Part shown: one piece after another, positions 21,601-32,800 of the stretch
Layout: each line of letters starts with the position of its first letter
How positions within the stretch are numbered: position 1 is the stretch's first letter
Source: Strongylocentrotus purpuratus
Lineage: Eukaryota; Echinodermata; Echinoidea; Camarodonta; Strongylocentrotidae
Direction: 5' to 3'
DNA: 64,000 nt
Assembly: GCF_000002235.5 (NCBI RefSeq)
Contig: NW_022145545.1
Span: 1,429,501-1,493,500, forward strand
Program-made: the position numbers and the translations under genes
The notes under the pieces: model-generated
The model's input: only the letters and a program-made list of their open reading frames with translations
Database searches by the model: none
Told to the model about the DNA's origin: nothing

Positions 21601-24600
21601 ACTCCACAAGGTGCCGACCAACTCGCTGAGACGGAGTCATGGGTTGCTCCAGACTCGACAAGGTTGGGCACTAAGAAACAATTACATTGATATACGCTCG
21701 TTAAAGAAAGGATCGAGGAAATAATTACAACCCTTAATATTAGAGGTGTGAATTTGTTTTACGGTAGAAGAAACACTTGTCACTTTGATTGAGATTAAGG
21801 TTGTTTGAGTACATTAACAACAATAGCATCAACATCGATAAGAATGATGTCGATGATGATTAATATGATCATGGGTGTCGATCCCGGGGGGGGGGGGATG
21901 GGGGGATATATCCCCCCCCCCCCAATATTTCAGGTGGGGGGGGGGTGGCCTGTACAATCATCCCCCCCCCCCCCAATAATTCACCATCAAAAAAAAAAAA
22001 ATGAAGAGAAAAATTAATGATGATAGCCCGATGAGAGTAGTTAATATACACATTTTGCTATCTCATTTTCATAATACATACATATATATGAAATAAATAA
22101 GACAACCGTATATGAGACAAGAATAAATTGAATTCCCGCTCATACGGCTTCATCAGGAATTGATGAATTTATTCAATTTGTTCAATCAACAGCATCATAG
22201 AAATGCAGTGCGCCAAATTCAAAGACGCAGCGTCAAAAAGCAACGAGCTAAATGTTAAGCGCGAAGCGCAAAAGTAGCAATCTGCAATGCACATCAGACA
22301 ATCCTGGACAGTGTAAACGTAAATGAACTCTGTGACGATTTCGTGATGAGATCGGAGACTAGGAGAAAGATTTTCGGACATTAGTATGACTTATAACAAG
22401 TTCACTAGTTGTTATGTTGTTTCCGTTCACCCTTTTTAAAATTCACGTCATTGTATCTTTATTTTTATTTTTTCACTCATTTTATTTCCTGATATTTCCT
22501 AAAACATTTTTTCATTTTTGGAGAAAGATTATTATGTCACAACTTATTTGTGATACAACTTATTTTCAGTGGGGAAACTAAATTCAGAACAGTACAACGA
22601 ATCGTCTTCTTTCTCTAATAATTCAGTGAAAAGGGCAAAGCTAATAGGGGGGCAACTGAATTCAGACGTGGACTAAGAGTAATAATCAAATGAAAGGTCA
22701 GAGTACACGATACAACTAATCGTCTTCTTTTACTAATAATTTAATGAACCGTGAAAGCTTCCGCGCTACGCGCGGAATGGGCGAAAATGAATACAGACAG
22801 GGATTAAGAGTAATAATTTATAAAACGTTAAAGCTTCCGCGCTTCGCGCGGTAGGGGAGGAAGTGGGAAACTAAATTCATGGAGGACACGATACTACGAA
22901 TCGTCTTCTTTCTCTAATAATGTATTTAAAGGTGAAAACTTCCGCGCTACGCGCAGGAATGGGCGAAAATGAATTCAGACAAAGATTAAGAGTCGAGAAT
23001 GGTACATCGAATCGTCTTCTTTCTTTAATAATCTAATGAAACGTCAGAGCTTCCGCGCTACGCGCGGAGGAAGGGGAACTTGATTCAAGCATAGATTAAG
23101 AGCTGAGAATGGTACATCGAATCGTCTTCTTTCTTTAATAATCTATTGAAACGTCAAAGCTTCCGCGCTACGCGCGGAGGAAGGGGAACTTGATTCAAAC
23201 AAGGATTAAGAGTCGAGAACGGTCCAACGAATCGTCTTCTTTCTCTAATAATTTAGTGAAAAGTCAGAGCTTCCGCGCTTCGCGGGGGTGGACAACCCCC
23301 TAGGGACCGCGCTTCGCGTGCTCACTACCGCCCCCTAAAATGTAATCCTGGCTACGCGCTTGGGAGGGGTGCAACTTGCCACACGCTTCTACCTCTGGGC
23401 TGCTTTGATCCATTGCCGAAAATATTTTGGCACCTATCATCCCCCCCAACCACGGATACAAATCGACACCCTTGAATATGATGATGATGATAAATAAAGT
23501 GCATTTATCCGCCTCAGGGATGCAAAGTGCCCCTACAAAGTACTGTTATTACCCTGGATTTATACTATTTTATCAGAGTAAAGTCACCAGGCTCCCCCCA
23601 AAAGGGCCCTTTGCAGGAATGACCACTCCCAAGGCTCCCCGATAGTTTTGTCTACATTGCTCCCCACCCCTTGCAATAGGTCCCTGTGTTTTTTTTGTTG
23701 GAGGAATCCATTGACATATTGTGCTTTTGAACCATTTCCCGTACATCAACAACAACACAACAATAATTATTATATAACTCAAAAATTGGAAAAAATGATT
23801 ATTTGGCTTTCCCGGCAAAATATTTGAATTAATTGGAAATGTGTGGATTGAGACTCTCAGACTTTATTTGACTGTTGGGGTGTATTGGATTTGCTTCACT
23901 TGTCTCTTTCTGGCTCTCTTTCTTTCAGAGTCTAGTGGTAAATGAGCATTAATGTCTTACCACTACTGTGAAACTAGACCTATGCTTACCTTTATAGCAT
24001 GGACTAGGTGGACGTGGTGGTGGGCTTAGGCAAGTACAAGTCGTATCAATTGTTTCTGATATGCACGGAGAAGAGTTTGAGGCAGACACAGTCGTTACCA
24101 CAGTAAGAAGGATAATAATTGTAAAACCCTGCGACAAAGAAATAAAATGGATTAGAAGATATGAATTTAAAAAACATTAAATGCCCGAATTAAATGTTTA
24201 CGTCTATTAATCTCTAGGTCGTCTCATTTTAAAGTATGGGTTTTAAAAGTATCGCGTAGTCGAGTAATTTAAACATTTGACTGAAGATGCGAAGGTCGTC
24301 GGTTATATTTCGGCCCGGCATACTCACATCGCTTCTCTGATCCTTTCCACTCAGGTTTTAAATTGGATTCGAACATCAACATGATTGAATCTGCCCGTTC
24401 ATGCACGTGTGTGCTTGTAAATGGCGCTTGGACGAAATATTCCTCAGGGAGCGGAGCGTGTGCACTATTGGGGATTTGTTATTGAATCCAATGACCACGG
24501 GGAAATAATAATTACAATGTAAAACGCTTAGAAACATAATATAAAGCGCTATAAATGTAATTATTATTATTACCATTATTATTATCATCATTTTCACTAT

Positions 24601-25954
24601 CATTATTATTATTATCACTATTATTAATCGTTACTATAATCATTACCATGTAAAAGTCTAGTTTCATGAGAACGATGATGATTCTCGACCTCTATGACGA
24701 AATATCCTTTCAAATGTGTAGGGATATCAGGGTAGGGTCCTAACAACAATCAAACAGTGACCTATCCAATATATCCAATATCTCACATTTGTTACGACGA
24801 GAAGGTTCTACATTATTTGATATTCACCCCCATCACCTCACAACACTAGCATACTCAAATAGCAAAAATATTATCGAAAAACAACTACACATGTATACGT
24901 TTTACCTATGACTGTGGTTGTTTTATGGAATCTCCCATTTATACCAACTGATAACGAATACGGATGCCCAACATTTACATGATCATGATTCATGAATATA
25001 TATAATTGTGTATAAGATTCGTAAGACAGTGACTCTTGGAGGCTATACAGTGGCTTAGCACAGGGGCTCCCCCAAGCGAATGACACAAAAAGAGGGGGGG
25101 GGGTAAAGACGAGAAAGGAAATATCAGATAATTAAGAATCCTCCCCTAATCGATGGTCTTGTTAATTCACACAACTTCATGCACTCATCTAGTAATTAGA
25201 CCCCCCCCCCCCGCCCCGAATGACTGGCTTCATGTTACCGTGACTGAACAAACAAGCATTATACTTGGGGCTTCGTGATATTTCATTTCGACTTGAGGCT
25301 AATCTGTATGCCTAGGCCTACGTATATTATGAACAATGAGCGCTCAAGTTGATTTGATATCATATTTTCAATTTTCTTCGTATTGTTATATCCCGATTGC
25401 TCTTTGTCCTGTCAATTACACTGCAAGATATGAATAGAAACTGAAATTAGCACTAAAACATGCAAGGTACATACTACAAACTTTTTCTTCAATTATGCTT
25501 TTGTAAATTGAGTTTGTGCAAACCACATGAAAAAAAATGCTGAATTAAAATGATAAAATTGAAGTTACATTATTCAAAAATCATCAAGCTGAGAAACGTT
25601 GATACTTTGTACTTTCGTCATTACGCTAGGTCGCTAGCAGTTGCTCTTGGAAAAGCCCGAAATAATTCCCCTGCTCTTTATTCCTTCTTCTTCTTCCGTC
25701 TTCTTTCTTCATCTTGTTCTTGTTTTTCTTGTTCGTGTTCTTGTTTTTCTTGTTCGTGTTGTTGTCCTTGTTTCGCCTTCTTCTTCTTCTCTTCTATTTT
25801 TGCAATGGGACACGTATAACCGTGTATATGCTGCAAATCATTTAGCGTCCCTACTTCCTTGTTGACAACATTAACTTTAACTGAGGAAAATATTTAATAG
25901 TGTTTCAAATAGCTTACCCGAAAACAAACTTGTTTCGACGACCAGTGTTCCATT
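18661..25954 (-). CDS. R1: FN3-domain single-pass receptor-like protein
   Basis: Exons read on the minus strand: 24128-23990 (signal peptide plus Cys/Pro-rich segment), 21670-21422 (one FN3 domain, phase 1-1), 19503-19296 (transmembrane), 18883-18661 (cytoplasmic tail to stop). A short first exon at 25954-25918 (MEHWSSKQVCF..., donor GTAAGC) is supported by the R2 homologue at 36594-36559, but R1 carries one extra T before the donor, so the R1 exon 1/2 join is not in frame as read; the true start may differ. The hydrophobic run GFTIIILLTVVTTVSA looks like a signal sequence. FN3 marks: SVSASWSAP, YRVTC, YTITITTL. TM: FPLMFVSLPCSLVLSLIAVA. The tail has YAHL and YNGL (YxxL) and ends NIELTMPC. 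About 280 residues. Function unknown; a surface signalling or immune-type receptor is an inference from the tail. No match to a named gene is claimed. Confidence 0.68.
19589..19838. mobile_element. 250-bp TIR element with 9-bp target duplication in R1
   Basis: Begins TAGACCGAA and ends TTCGGTCTA. Both sides carry ggcaacata (19580-19588 and 19839-19847). The R2 intron has a single copy of this flank near 30235-30245 and no insert, confirming the insertion. A 9-bp duplication is in the Mutator-like range, but the superfamily is not proven. Confidence 0.85.
20281..21272. mobile_element. inverted-repeat element in R1 intron, hosting a nested MITE
   Basis: Outer ends TGCCTCAGTCACACCTTTG and CAAAGGTGTGACTAAGGCA; flanks share TAA. 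The left part (20290-20495) is itself a hairpin centred near 20390 ('tttcttgatatcaagaaatg' occurs twice). A TTAA-flanked MITE sits inside at 20514-21050. A 3-bp TAA duplication would fit a PIF/Harbinger type, as a weak inference. Confidence 0.75.
20514..21050. mobile_element. long-TIR MITE with TTAA ends, copy 2 (nested)
   Basis: TTAAAGGAAAGTCCACCC at left, GGGTGGACTTCCCCTTTAA at right. Internal blocks such as 'ttggcaactctgtgac' on the left and 'agagttgccaatttgtg' on the right pair with each other. Same family as 15405-15941. Confidence 0.85.
21870..23474. mobile_element. hAT-like element, family copy A (1.6 kb) with satellite cargo
   Basis: Ends CATGGGTGTCGATCC and ATCGACACCCTTG form inverted repeats; the flanks are an exact 8-bp duplication aatatgat (21862-21869 and 23475-23482). 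CA...TG ends and an 8-bp duplication are hAT hallmarks. No transposase is seen. Inside are G/C tracts at 21890-21976, a shared unique region (about 22000-22380) and hairpin-satellite units (22570-23310). It lies in the R1 intron after the signal-peptide exon. The R2 intron has the unoccupied site near 33247-33262. Confidence 0.92.
22570..23310 (+). repeat. hairpin satellite array 1 (~7 units)
   Basis: Units of about 95-115 bp contain 'gcttccgcgctacgcgcgg' (a 6-bp stem, 3-base loop), then 'gattcagacaaggattaagagt', 'cgaatcgtcttctttct' and 'aataatttaatgaaacgtca'. The loop varies (TTC or TAC) while the stem is kept. Confidence 0.93.
23570..23945. repeat. R1 intron block also present at 37290-37660
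   Basis: Shares 'attattat.taact', 'ggctttcccg', 'ttatttgaatt' and 'tggatt.gcttc' blocks with 37290-37660 in the same order. It lies just downstream of the R1 signal-peptide exon. Confidence 0.7.
24250..24620 (+). mobile_element. tRNA-like SINE, shared with the R2 locus
   Basis: Head 'gtagtcgagtaatttaaaca' with a B-box-like 'ggtcgtcggttatatttc', body 'cttgtaaatggcgcttgga', 3' part 'ataaagcgctataaatg' and an (ATT)n tail. The R2 intron has the matching head at 35205-35300, so the insertion predates the gene duplication. Confidence 0.7.
25200..25910. other. R1 intron 1 remainder and TTC-rich tract
   Basis: The region 25680-25790 is a TTC/TTG-rich imperfect microsatellite. Frames read over it are compositional. 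No exon is supported. Confidence 0.4.
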
Positions 25955-26307
25955 TTCAAGTTAGTCATGGCAACTGTGGGAATGATGATATCACCACATT
26001 TCCCCAAATGCGATGACTTTTGTTTACGATGTTTTGATCTTATTTACCACTATCCTAGTCGATCATGGTGGCTGTACATAGCGACCTATACACCGTACAC
26101 AGGTGAATTCATGCAAAATACGGCTCTATACTCGTGTTCGAAAGAAGCCGCAGTTGTAGTGTCATTTCGACATCTGTGATCACCCAAGCGTGCAGAAACA
26201 CAAAGGAGGTTTACATGAGCATTTCTTTTGTTAATTTTCAATTGAGCACGTTACAGGATCAGTGCAAAATTGAATATCATTTATTGCTCAACGAAAAAAT
26301 AATAGTC

Positions 26308-26362
26308 GGCGATCCTGGGGGGGGGGGGGGGCGTGTTCCCCCCTCCCCGGGATCGCCGACCC
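26308..26362. repeat. short G/C-tract hairpin
   Basis: 'gtcggcgatcc' plus a G tract pairs with a C tract plus 'gggatcgccgac'. The right end reads GATCGCCGACCCTG, like a hAT terminus, but no target duplication was found. Probably a collapsed MITE. Confidence 0.5.
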
Positions 26363-26371
26363 TGTGCTTTA

Positions 26372-27400
26372 TTAATAGCAGTCAGGTAAATATCGACCGA
26401 CAAACAAACCCAACAAATACTCTCAGTATAACATGTGTGAAACCTGTACATGCTATCATACCAACTAAAATATATAATATCACACGATACCTACATTACT
26501 AAATTTACGTCAATGTTTCCAACTTAAAGGTACTATGTCCCATTTGCAGGCCAAACAAATGAAAAGGTTAAATTCCAACGGCATGTGAAAGATAATTCTA
26601 ATTTAGAACTTCCCTAAAAAAAAAGGGGGGCTTGAAAATGTCTTTAAGTGGGAAAATAACGACTATTATTTGTCGAATCGACTTGAGAGCTATAGAGCCA
26701 GAAAGTAATAGTCTGATTTTTCAGACCATTGTACTGAATGGTCGTATGTTTTACGCTGCGCAAAGATTTAATTTTGGCCATTACAAGAAGTGGGTTATTG
26801 ATGTAGACAAATGCTTATGTACCCTTTACAGCTCATTTTATGTGTGTTACTACTAAAGAAGAAAAAAGCCAGCCAGTTACTCAATAGTGTCTGACAATGA
26901 AGTCTAGCAAGTAAACGGGTTTCCTTGCATAAGTTGAATATTAGGACACTGCTAACGTTTGAATTTTACAGATAGAACATAGATGACATATTCATAATTC
27001 CTGCAAAGTTCTACAGAATTTGATGTTGGCTGCAAAAGAGACATAATATCTTTAAGAAACCTCTGAATGGTTAAATAATTTCATTATCTACTATTAGAAC
27101 ACATAATACCACATACTACCAATACTCAGCCGTCTGTTAAAAGGTGTATCATTTCACAACTCTTGATTATTTGAATATAATTATGTACGTATAAAGCATA
27201 TCATAAAATGTTTCATAATCTTTACAAAATAATGTATTAACATTATGACAACATCCGGATAAGCACACAATAAATGAATATACTCAGTCTTGTATCTCTT
27301 TGCATTTTCGGAATTTCAACACACTTACCTATCATAATTCCGGTCATGGTTGTCTAGGACTTGGTTCTCGTTACTATAGCGCCGTTGCCATCTTTGATTA
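26372..27400. repeat. segmental duplication block downstream of R2
   Basis: Counterpart of 17355-17800, interrupted by the MITE at 26524-27056. Marks the boundary between the R1 and R2 units. Confidence 0.88.
26524..27056. mobile_element. MITE with TTAAAG...TATGTCyC ends, copy 1
   Basis: Left end TTAAAGGTACTATGTCCC, right end AGACATAATATCTTTAA: short inverted repeats with TTAA at the tips. The homologous block at 17483-17495 reads straight through ('ccaacttaaaatacga'), an empty site. A second copy of most of the element is at 57347-57748. Confidence 0.85.
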
Positions 27401-27789
27401 TTCTTAATATCATATATCATTTCCGGCAGTTTATTTGAACGTATAGCAATTCTTGTTACCAATTTGAATTTGTAGTATATTTACAATACTCTTGTTCAGC
27501 CACTCATGAATGTTTGTTTATTCATATAGGCTACACTGTTGCTCATAAAGTTGGAATGTTTTATTTTTTACCCCAATTTATGGAATTATTTTGACAATGA
27601 TTTATTCCTAATAGATTTAGATAATAGTAGACATTCTCAGATTTTATTAATTTTCCAGTGTTTGTTTTGCGTGACTGCTAAAGCATGTGTATGCTACTAT
27701 GATTATCAACTAGGGGACCTACGCCCTTAAGTCGTAAATGACAGTACAATGAGAATTAATGCCCCACAAAAGGGCACTAATATAGCACA

Positions 27790-27870
27790 TCGACACGGTT
27801 TTTATCCTGGGGCCTCACAGTTACGAGGCCATTGCTTTGCCACTGAACCATGACTGTACGCAGCGGGGAC
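27790..27870 (-). mobile_element. tRNA-like head of a SINE (weak)
   Basis: The minus strand reads 'tggttcagtggcaaagc' (A-box fit), then an anticodon-stem-like 'ggcctcgtaactgtgagg', but the B box ('ggataaaaacc') is degenerate and there is no acceptor stem. Not a functional tRNA gene. Confidence 0.35.
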
Positions 27871-28249
27871 TAGGGTAGGGGGCAGTTCCCACAAATAAAA
27901 ACACAAAGAAAATGCAATAAATTATCAATAATTCATTGAATTTCCCCCGGGTCCCCATCAGAAAAAAATCTTCTGTGTGCCCATGCCTTGAGTTATGATG
28001 CATGGCTAGATTTCCATGCAATCGAAACCGGGCTAACCAGATTAAACGTATAAAAAAAGCAGAAATACGAAGATGCAAACCATCCAGAGACTCCTAATAA
28101 ATTGCGTTACTGACTAATTAATTATATCATTATAAATTTGTATTTTCAGTTTTCTTTATGGATACCTGATTTTCTTATAAAACTGAAGATATGGCGTATA
28201 TACATTCAATACTGAATGAACGCCCTTAAACTATTACCAACAACAATTT

Positions 28250-28300
28250 TATCCCCTGACGAAGTGTAGCAGCGGCACACGAAACGTCGTGATCTTTTAG
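28250..28300 (+). ncRNA. hammerhead-ribozyme-like motif
   Basis: 'cctgacga', a short stem (gtgt...acac) around 'agcagcggc', then 'gaaac' and 'gtc' match the conserved core order CUGANGA - stem II - GAAAC. I cannot close stems I and III convincingly. Such motifs occur in Penelope-like and retrozyme-like elements. Likely a relic. Confidence 0.3.
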
Positions 28301-28431
28301 ATCCCTTGTTGACCATACATTGCGAGACAAACGAATGTCACTAGCGATATTGTTTTCGATACTATATCCGCAATGAGTAATATATCAAACAATAAATTGC
28401 TTTATAGGTGCAACATGAAATGATCCTTGTC

Positions 28432-29856
28432 TTAGCATGGCGTCGTCACTTCAATGTTTAGGTCATTGTATGATATGACAGTGCCGAAGTCCTGATGGTC
28501 TCCTGCTGGGACAGTGTCCCGTAAATTTTCATCGGTTGGGCTATCGTACGACATGGATGTACCTCTTTCGTGGCTTACAACCTTCTTCAGTGCATTCAGT
28601 TTGGTTGTCACTAAAAGGAAATATGACACCAGGGGGGTGTTTCACAAAGATCCTAAGTAGAACTTAACTCTAAGTTGTACTTAAAAATTATGGACAGCCA
28701 TTGGAGTCTTAAAATGAAATATATTCAGAAGCAGAAATTCAAGTATTTTATACTTTTTTATAGATTCCAAATCCAGAACATGAAATCTCCTTGATGATAG
28801 AAAATATGAATGATTTGAATCAACATTTTATGCCTTTCAAAATAACTTTTACAAAATATTTTCAAAGATGCTAACGGCTTTCCATAATTTTTAAGTCCAA
28901 CTTAGAGATAAGTTCAACTTAGAATCTTTGTGAAACACCCCCCTGATATGTACATTAGATTAGAGTATGTTGTGCTCAAATTTAAAAGAAAAATTCTTAA
29001 ATGCACTAAAAAAGTAGAGAAACGAAAGAAAAACAACGATTTGGGTTCGCAAAGCATTCAACGGATATCATCTTACCACCTACACCACAACAAAGGATTG
29101 CAAAATTTAATGTAGGTTAACATATCATCAAATTTCATTACTAGTGCTGTGCAGAGGTTCGAACCAACGACCTTTGCATATATATTAGCAGAGGTGTCGC
29201 AGACGAGTGGATATGTCACCGGACTGTGGATCACAAATTCAAGTCCCACCGCGGCACTAATGTCCTTTGGCAAGACATTGATCTACATTTGCCACTCTCC
29301 ACCCAGGTGTTAAATGGGTACCCCGTAGGATGCGAAAGCTAATGTGCTTAGATTAGCAAGTGTGCGCTTGTAAAAATGACGCTTGGCTGGAATGCTCCCC
29401 AGGGAGTGGAGAATGTGCATATATTATGTGCGGGTTAGCCTGAATCCGATGACCGGGTAATAATATATATATCTGCAAAGCACCTTGAGAGGGCCTTCGG
29501 TCCTGAAAAGCGCTATATAAGAACTAGCTATCTTCAAAAGAGTTTTTATTGTTTAAGCCACTCTACTAAACGACACATTTGGTACGTTTTATCGTTATAA
29601 GTTCTTACTTCTTAATGTTTAATTCTTATCACTACCATTCATCCTAAAGATTCTTTTTCGAATCTTCGTATATTGGTGTGAAGAGGTTTTCCAACATGTT
29701 TTAATCACCTGCGGATAGCAACATGGGTACATGTACATCAGGCTATTGTATCCATCCGGTAGATTAGGGCAACACAGAACAAACCGAACACAACGAAGTA
29801 GAGCAGCGAGACGGAAATCCACAGAATGATAGTACAATTAGTAGGAGTAGTAGTTA

Positions 29857-29896
<40 letters not shown>

Positions 29897-32800
29897 TGTA
29901 GTAGTGTTAGTAGTATCATTAGTAGGAGTAATGGTGTTAGTAGTATAATTAGTAGGAATAGTAGTGTTAGTAGTAGAATTAGTAGGAGTGGTAGTGTTAG
30001 TAGTATAATAACTAGGAGTAGTAGTTGCTGTAGTAGTAGTAGTAGTGGTAGTTGTTGTAGTAGTTGATGTAGTAGTTGTAGTAGTTGTAGTAGTTGTAGT
30101 AGTTGTAGTAGTAATAGTAGTAGTAGTAGTAGTTGCAGTATGAGGAGTGACATCGGTTGCTGAAAATATAAAATAGCAAGAGCAAAAGATTTGCAACATA
30201 AATGGTATTTATGATGGATTAGATGATAGAATTAGGGCAACATAGAGCTAGCCAAATGAATTTGAGTAAAGCAGAGAGACGGACCTCCCCTGCATGGACA
30301 TCCACTGAATGATTAGACTTGTCACACAGAAATAGGCCCTACTTTAAGTACTACGACGGTACGCAGGCGCGGATCCATGTGGCGATTTTTCCGGCCTGGC
30401 CTCCCCCCCCCCCCCCAGCCCCAAAACTGTTTAAAAATATAGGATAATAACGTAAATTTAAGCTTTTTTTCGCCCAAACCCCCAAAAATTAGTGGTTCTC
30501 CTTTCCATCACCCCCCCCCCCCCCCCTGCGTATTCACCGGCTGGATAATCGCTGCTAAATATTTTCTCACGAATTGGGCCTCCCCACCCCCCCCCCCAAA
30601 AAAAACAAAAAAGTGTGCTCTTACCCCCCCCCCCCCAGCTTATTCACCAGCCGGCTGAGTTGGCGCTAACAAAAATTCTCAAGATTTGGCCCCCCCCCCC
30701 CCTCTTGTCGCCGGCTGGATCAGCCCCTGACGGTACGACCTATCTGGTGATATCAAAATCATGCTGTAGTAGACCAAGGAGCCAGTATATAGTGAAACTT
30801 TACTCTAACATTAGAATGAATTCAAATGAAAGACGATATATATATATATATATATAGTTTTTGTGAAAGTAGCAATTCTAAAAGGCATGATTGTCACAAT
30901 GATATCAACGAGATAGGAATTCAAATTACACATAATTATGCAAAAGGGGATAAGGGGATAAGAGAATAATGGTTGCGTAGCTGAAATTAAAGTACAACCT
31001 GCTCCCCCCCCCCCCCCCCTCCTTTGAGTATTTTTGGATATTTATATAAATATATATATCTAATTCTAACGCTAAAAGGGAAAATTCACTTGCAGGAAAA
31101 GAACGGATATAAATATTGAAAGCATACTGGCATTAGTTACTACATCTTGGAGATGTCAGCACAACACATACAAACAGTTTTTTTAAAATAAATATTTAAA
31201 ACCTTAGTAAATATCAGCTAGCAGCATAATTGGTAACTCACGTGTTGTCCTTAGTTGCTCCAGACTCGGTAACTTCAGAAACCTTGGAAGGCACTGAAAA
31301 ACATGTAATGATTTCATGATAATAAATGTTTGAGCAAGAACTTTTATAAAGGTTGAAAGCATACTGACATGTTTTACTACATCTTGGACATGTCAGCAAA
31401 AAACATACAACACATTCCATAAAACTAAATATTTAAAACCTAAGTAAATAGCAGCTAGCAGCAGAATTGGTAACTCACATGCTGTAATTGTAATTGGACT
31501 TGGCTCGCTTTCTTTATCCCCACTCAACGTCGTGATTGTGATGGTGTAGTTTGCTCCAGGAGTTGGGAGATCCGTACAGGTAAACATGGTCGCCTTAGCA
31601 TCGAGGGTGTTTGGTCCTACCTTTGATCCACTTGAACATGTAACTCTGTAGCGATCATACACTCCATCAGGTGCAGACCAACTTGCTGAGACAGAGTCAT
31701 GGTTGCTGCGGACTCGGTAAGGTCAAGAACCTTGAGAGGCACTGGAAAACATGTAATGATTTCATGATAATAAATGTTTGAGCAAGAACTTTTATAAAGG
31801 TTGAAAGCATACTGACATGTTTTACTACATCTTGAAGATGTCAGCAAAACACATACAAAACATTCTATAAAACTAAATATTTAAAACCTAAGTAAATAGC
31901 AGCTAGCAGCAGAATTGGTAACTCACATGCTGTAATTGTAATTGGACTTGGCTCGCTTTCTTTATCCCAACTCAACGTCGTGATTGTGATGGTGTAGTTT
32001 GCTCCAGGAGTTGGGAGATCCGTACAGGTAAACATGGTCGCCTTAGCATCGAGGGTGTTTGGTCCTATCTTTGATCCACTTGAACATGTAACTCTGTAGC
32101 GATCATACACTCCATCAGGTGCAGACCAACTTGCTGAGACAGAGTCATGGGTTGCTGCGGACTCGGTAAGGTCAAGAACCTTGAGAGGCACTGGAAAACA
32201 TGTAATGATTTCATGATAATAAATGTTTGAGCAAGAACTTTTATAAAGGTTGAAAGCATACTGACATGTTTTACTACATCTTGGAGATGTCAGCAAAACA
32301 CATACAAAAATTCCATAAAACTAAATGATCAATACCTAAGTAAATGTCAGCTGGCAGCACAATGAATAACTCACATGCTGTAATTGTAACTGGACATGGT
32401 TCGCTTTCTTTATCCCAACTCAACGTCGCGACTGTGATGGTAGAATTTGCTCCAGGAGTTGATAGTTTGGTACAGGTAAACAAAGTTATATGGTATATAT
32501 TTATATGTATATATCTAAGGTATATAAAATGAACATCCTGTTGTACAATCAGAAATCCCTAATGCTAGTTCTGAAGAGAACTTACGACCGTTATGATGCT
32601 CACCGAGTCAAAATATATTCTATTCTAAGACAATAATAAGATACGTCACTTATTATTCAAAATCAATGAAGGGTCAGGGTTCATTTGTCCCATAGTACAT
32701 TTAGTTATCTTCACAAATATAAAATCTAAATTTATAAATCCGGTACCGTAGTAGTTACATGTTAAATAGAGTCGATTGCCTAGTAAACGGAACTACTCAC

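Noticed and set aside
25550-25865. Ser/Cys/Phe-rich frames
   Set aside because: TTC/TTG microsatellite composition; no domain or splice support.
27790-27870. Functional tRNA gene on the minus strand
   Set aside because: A-box fit only; no acceptor stem and a degenerate B box. Kept as a weak SINE head.
29854-30153. Poly-Leu reading frame
   Set aside because: Shadow frame of the ACT repeat; the Thr frame continues into a TM segment and fits the splice borders.
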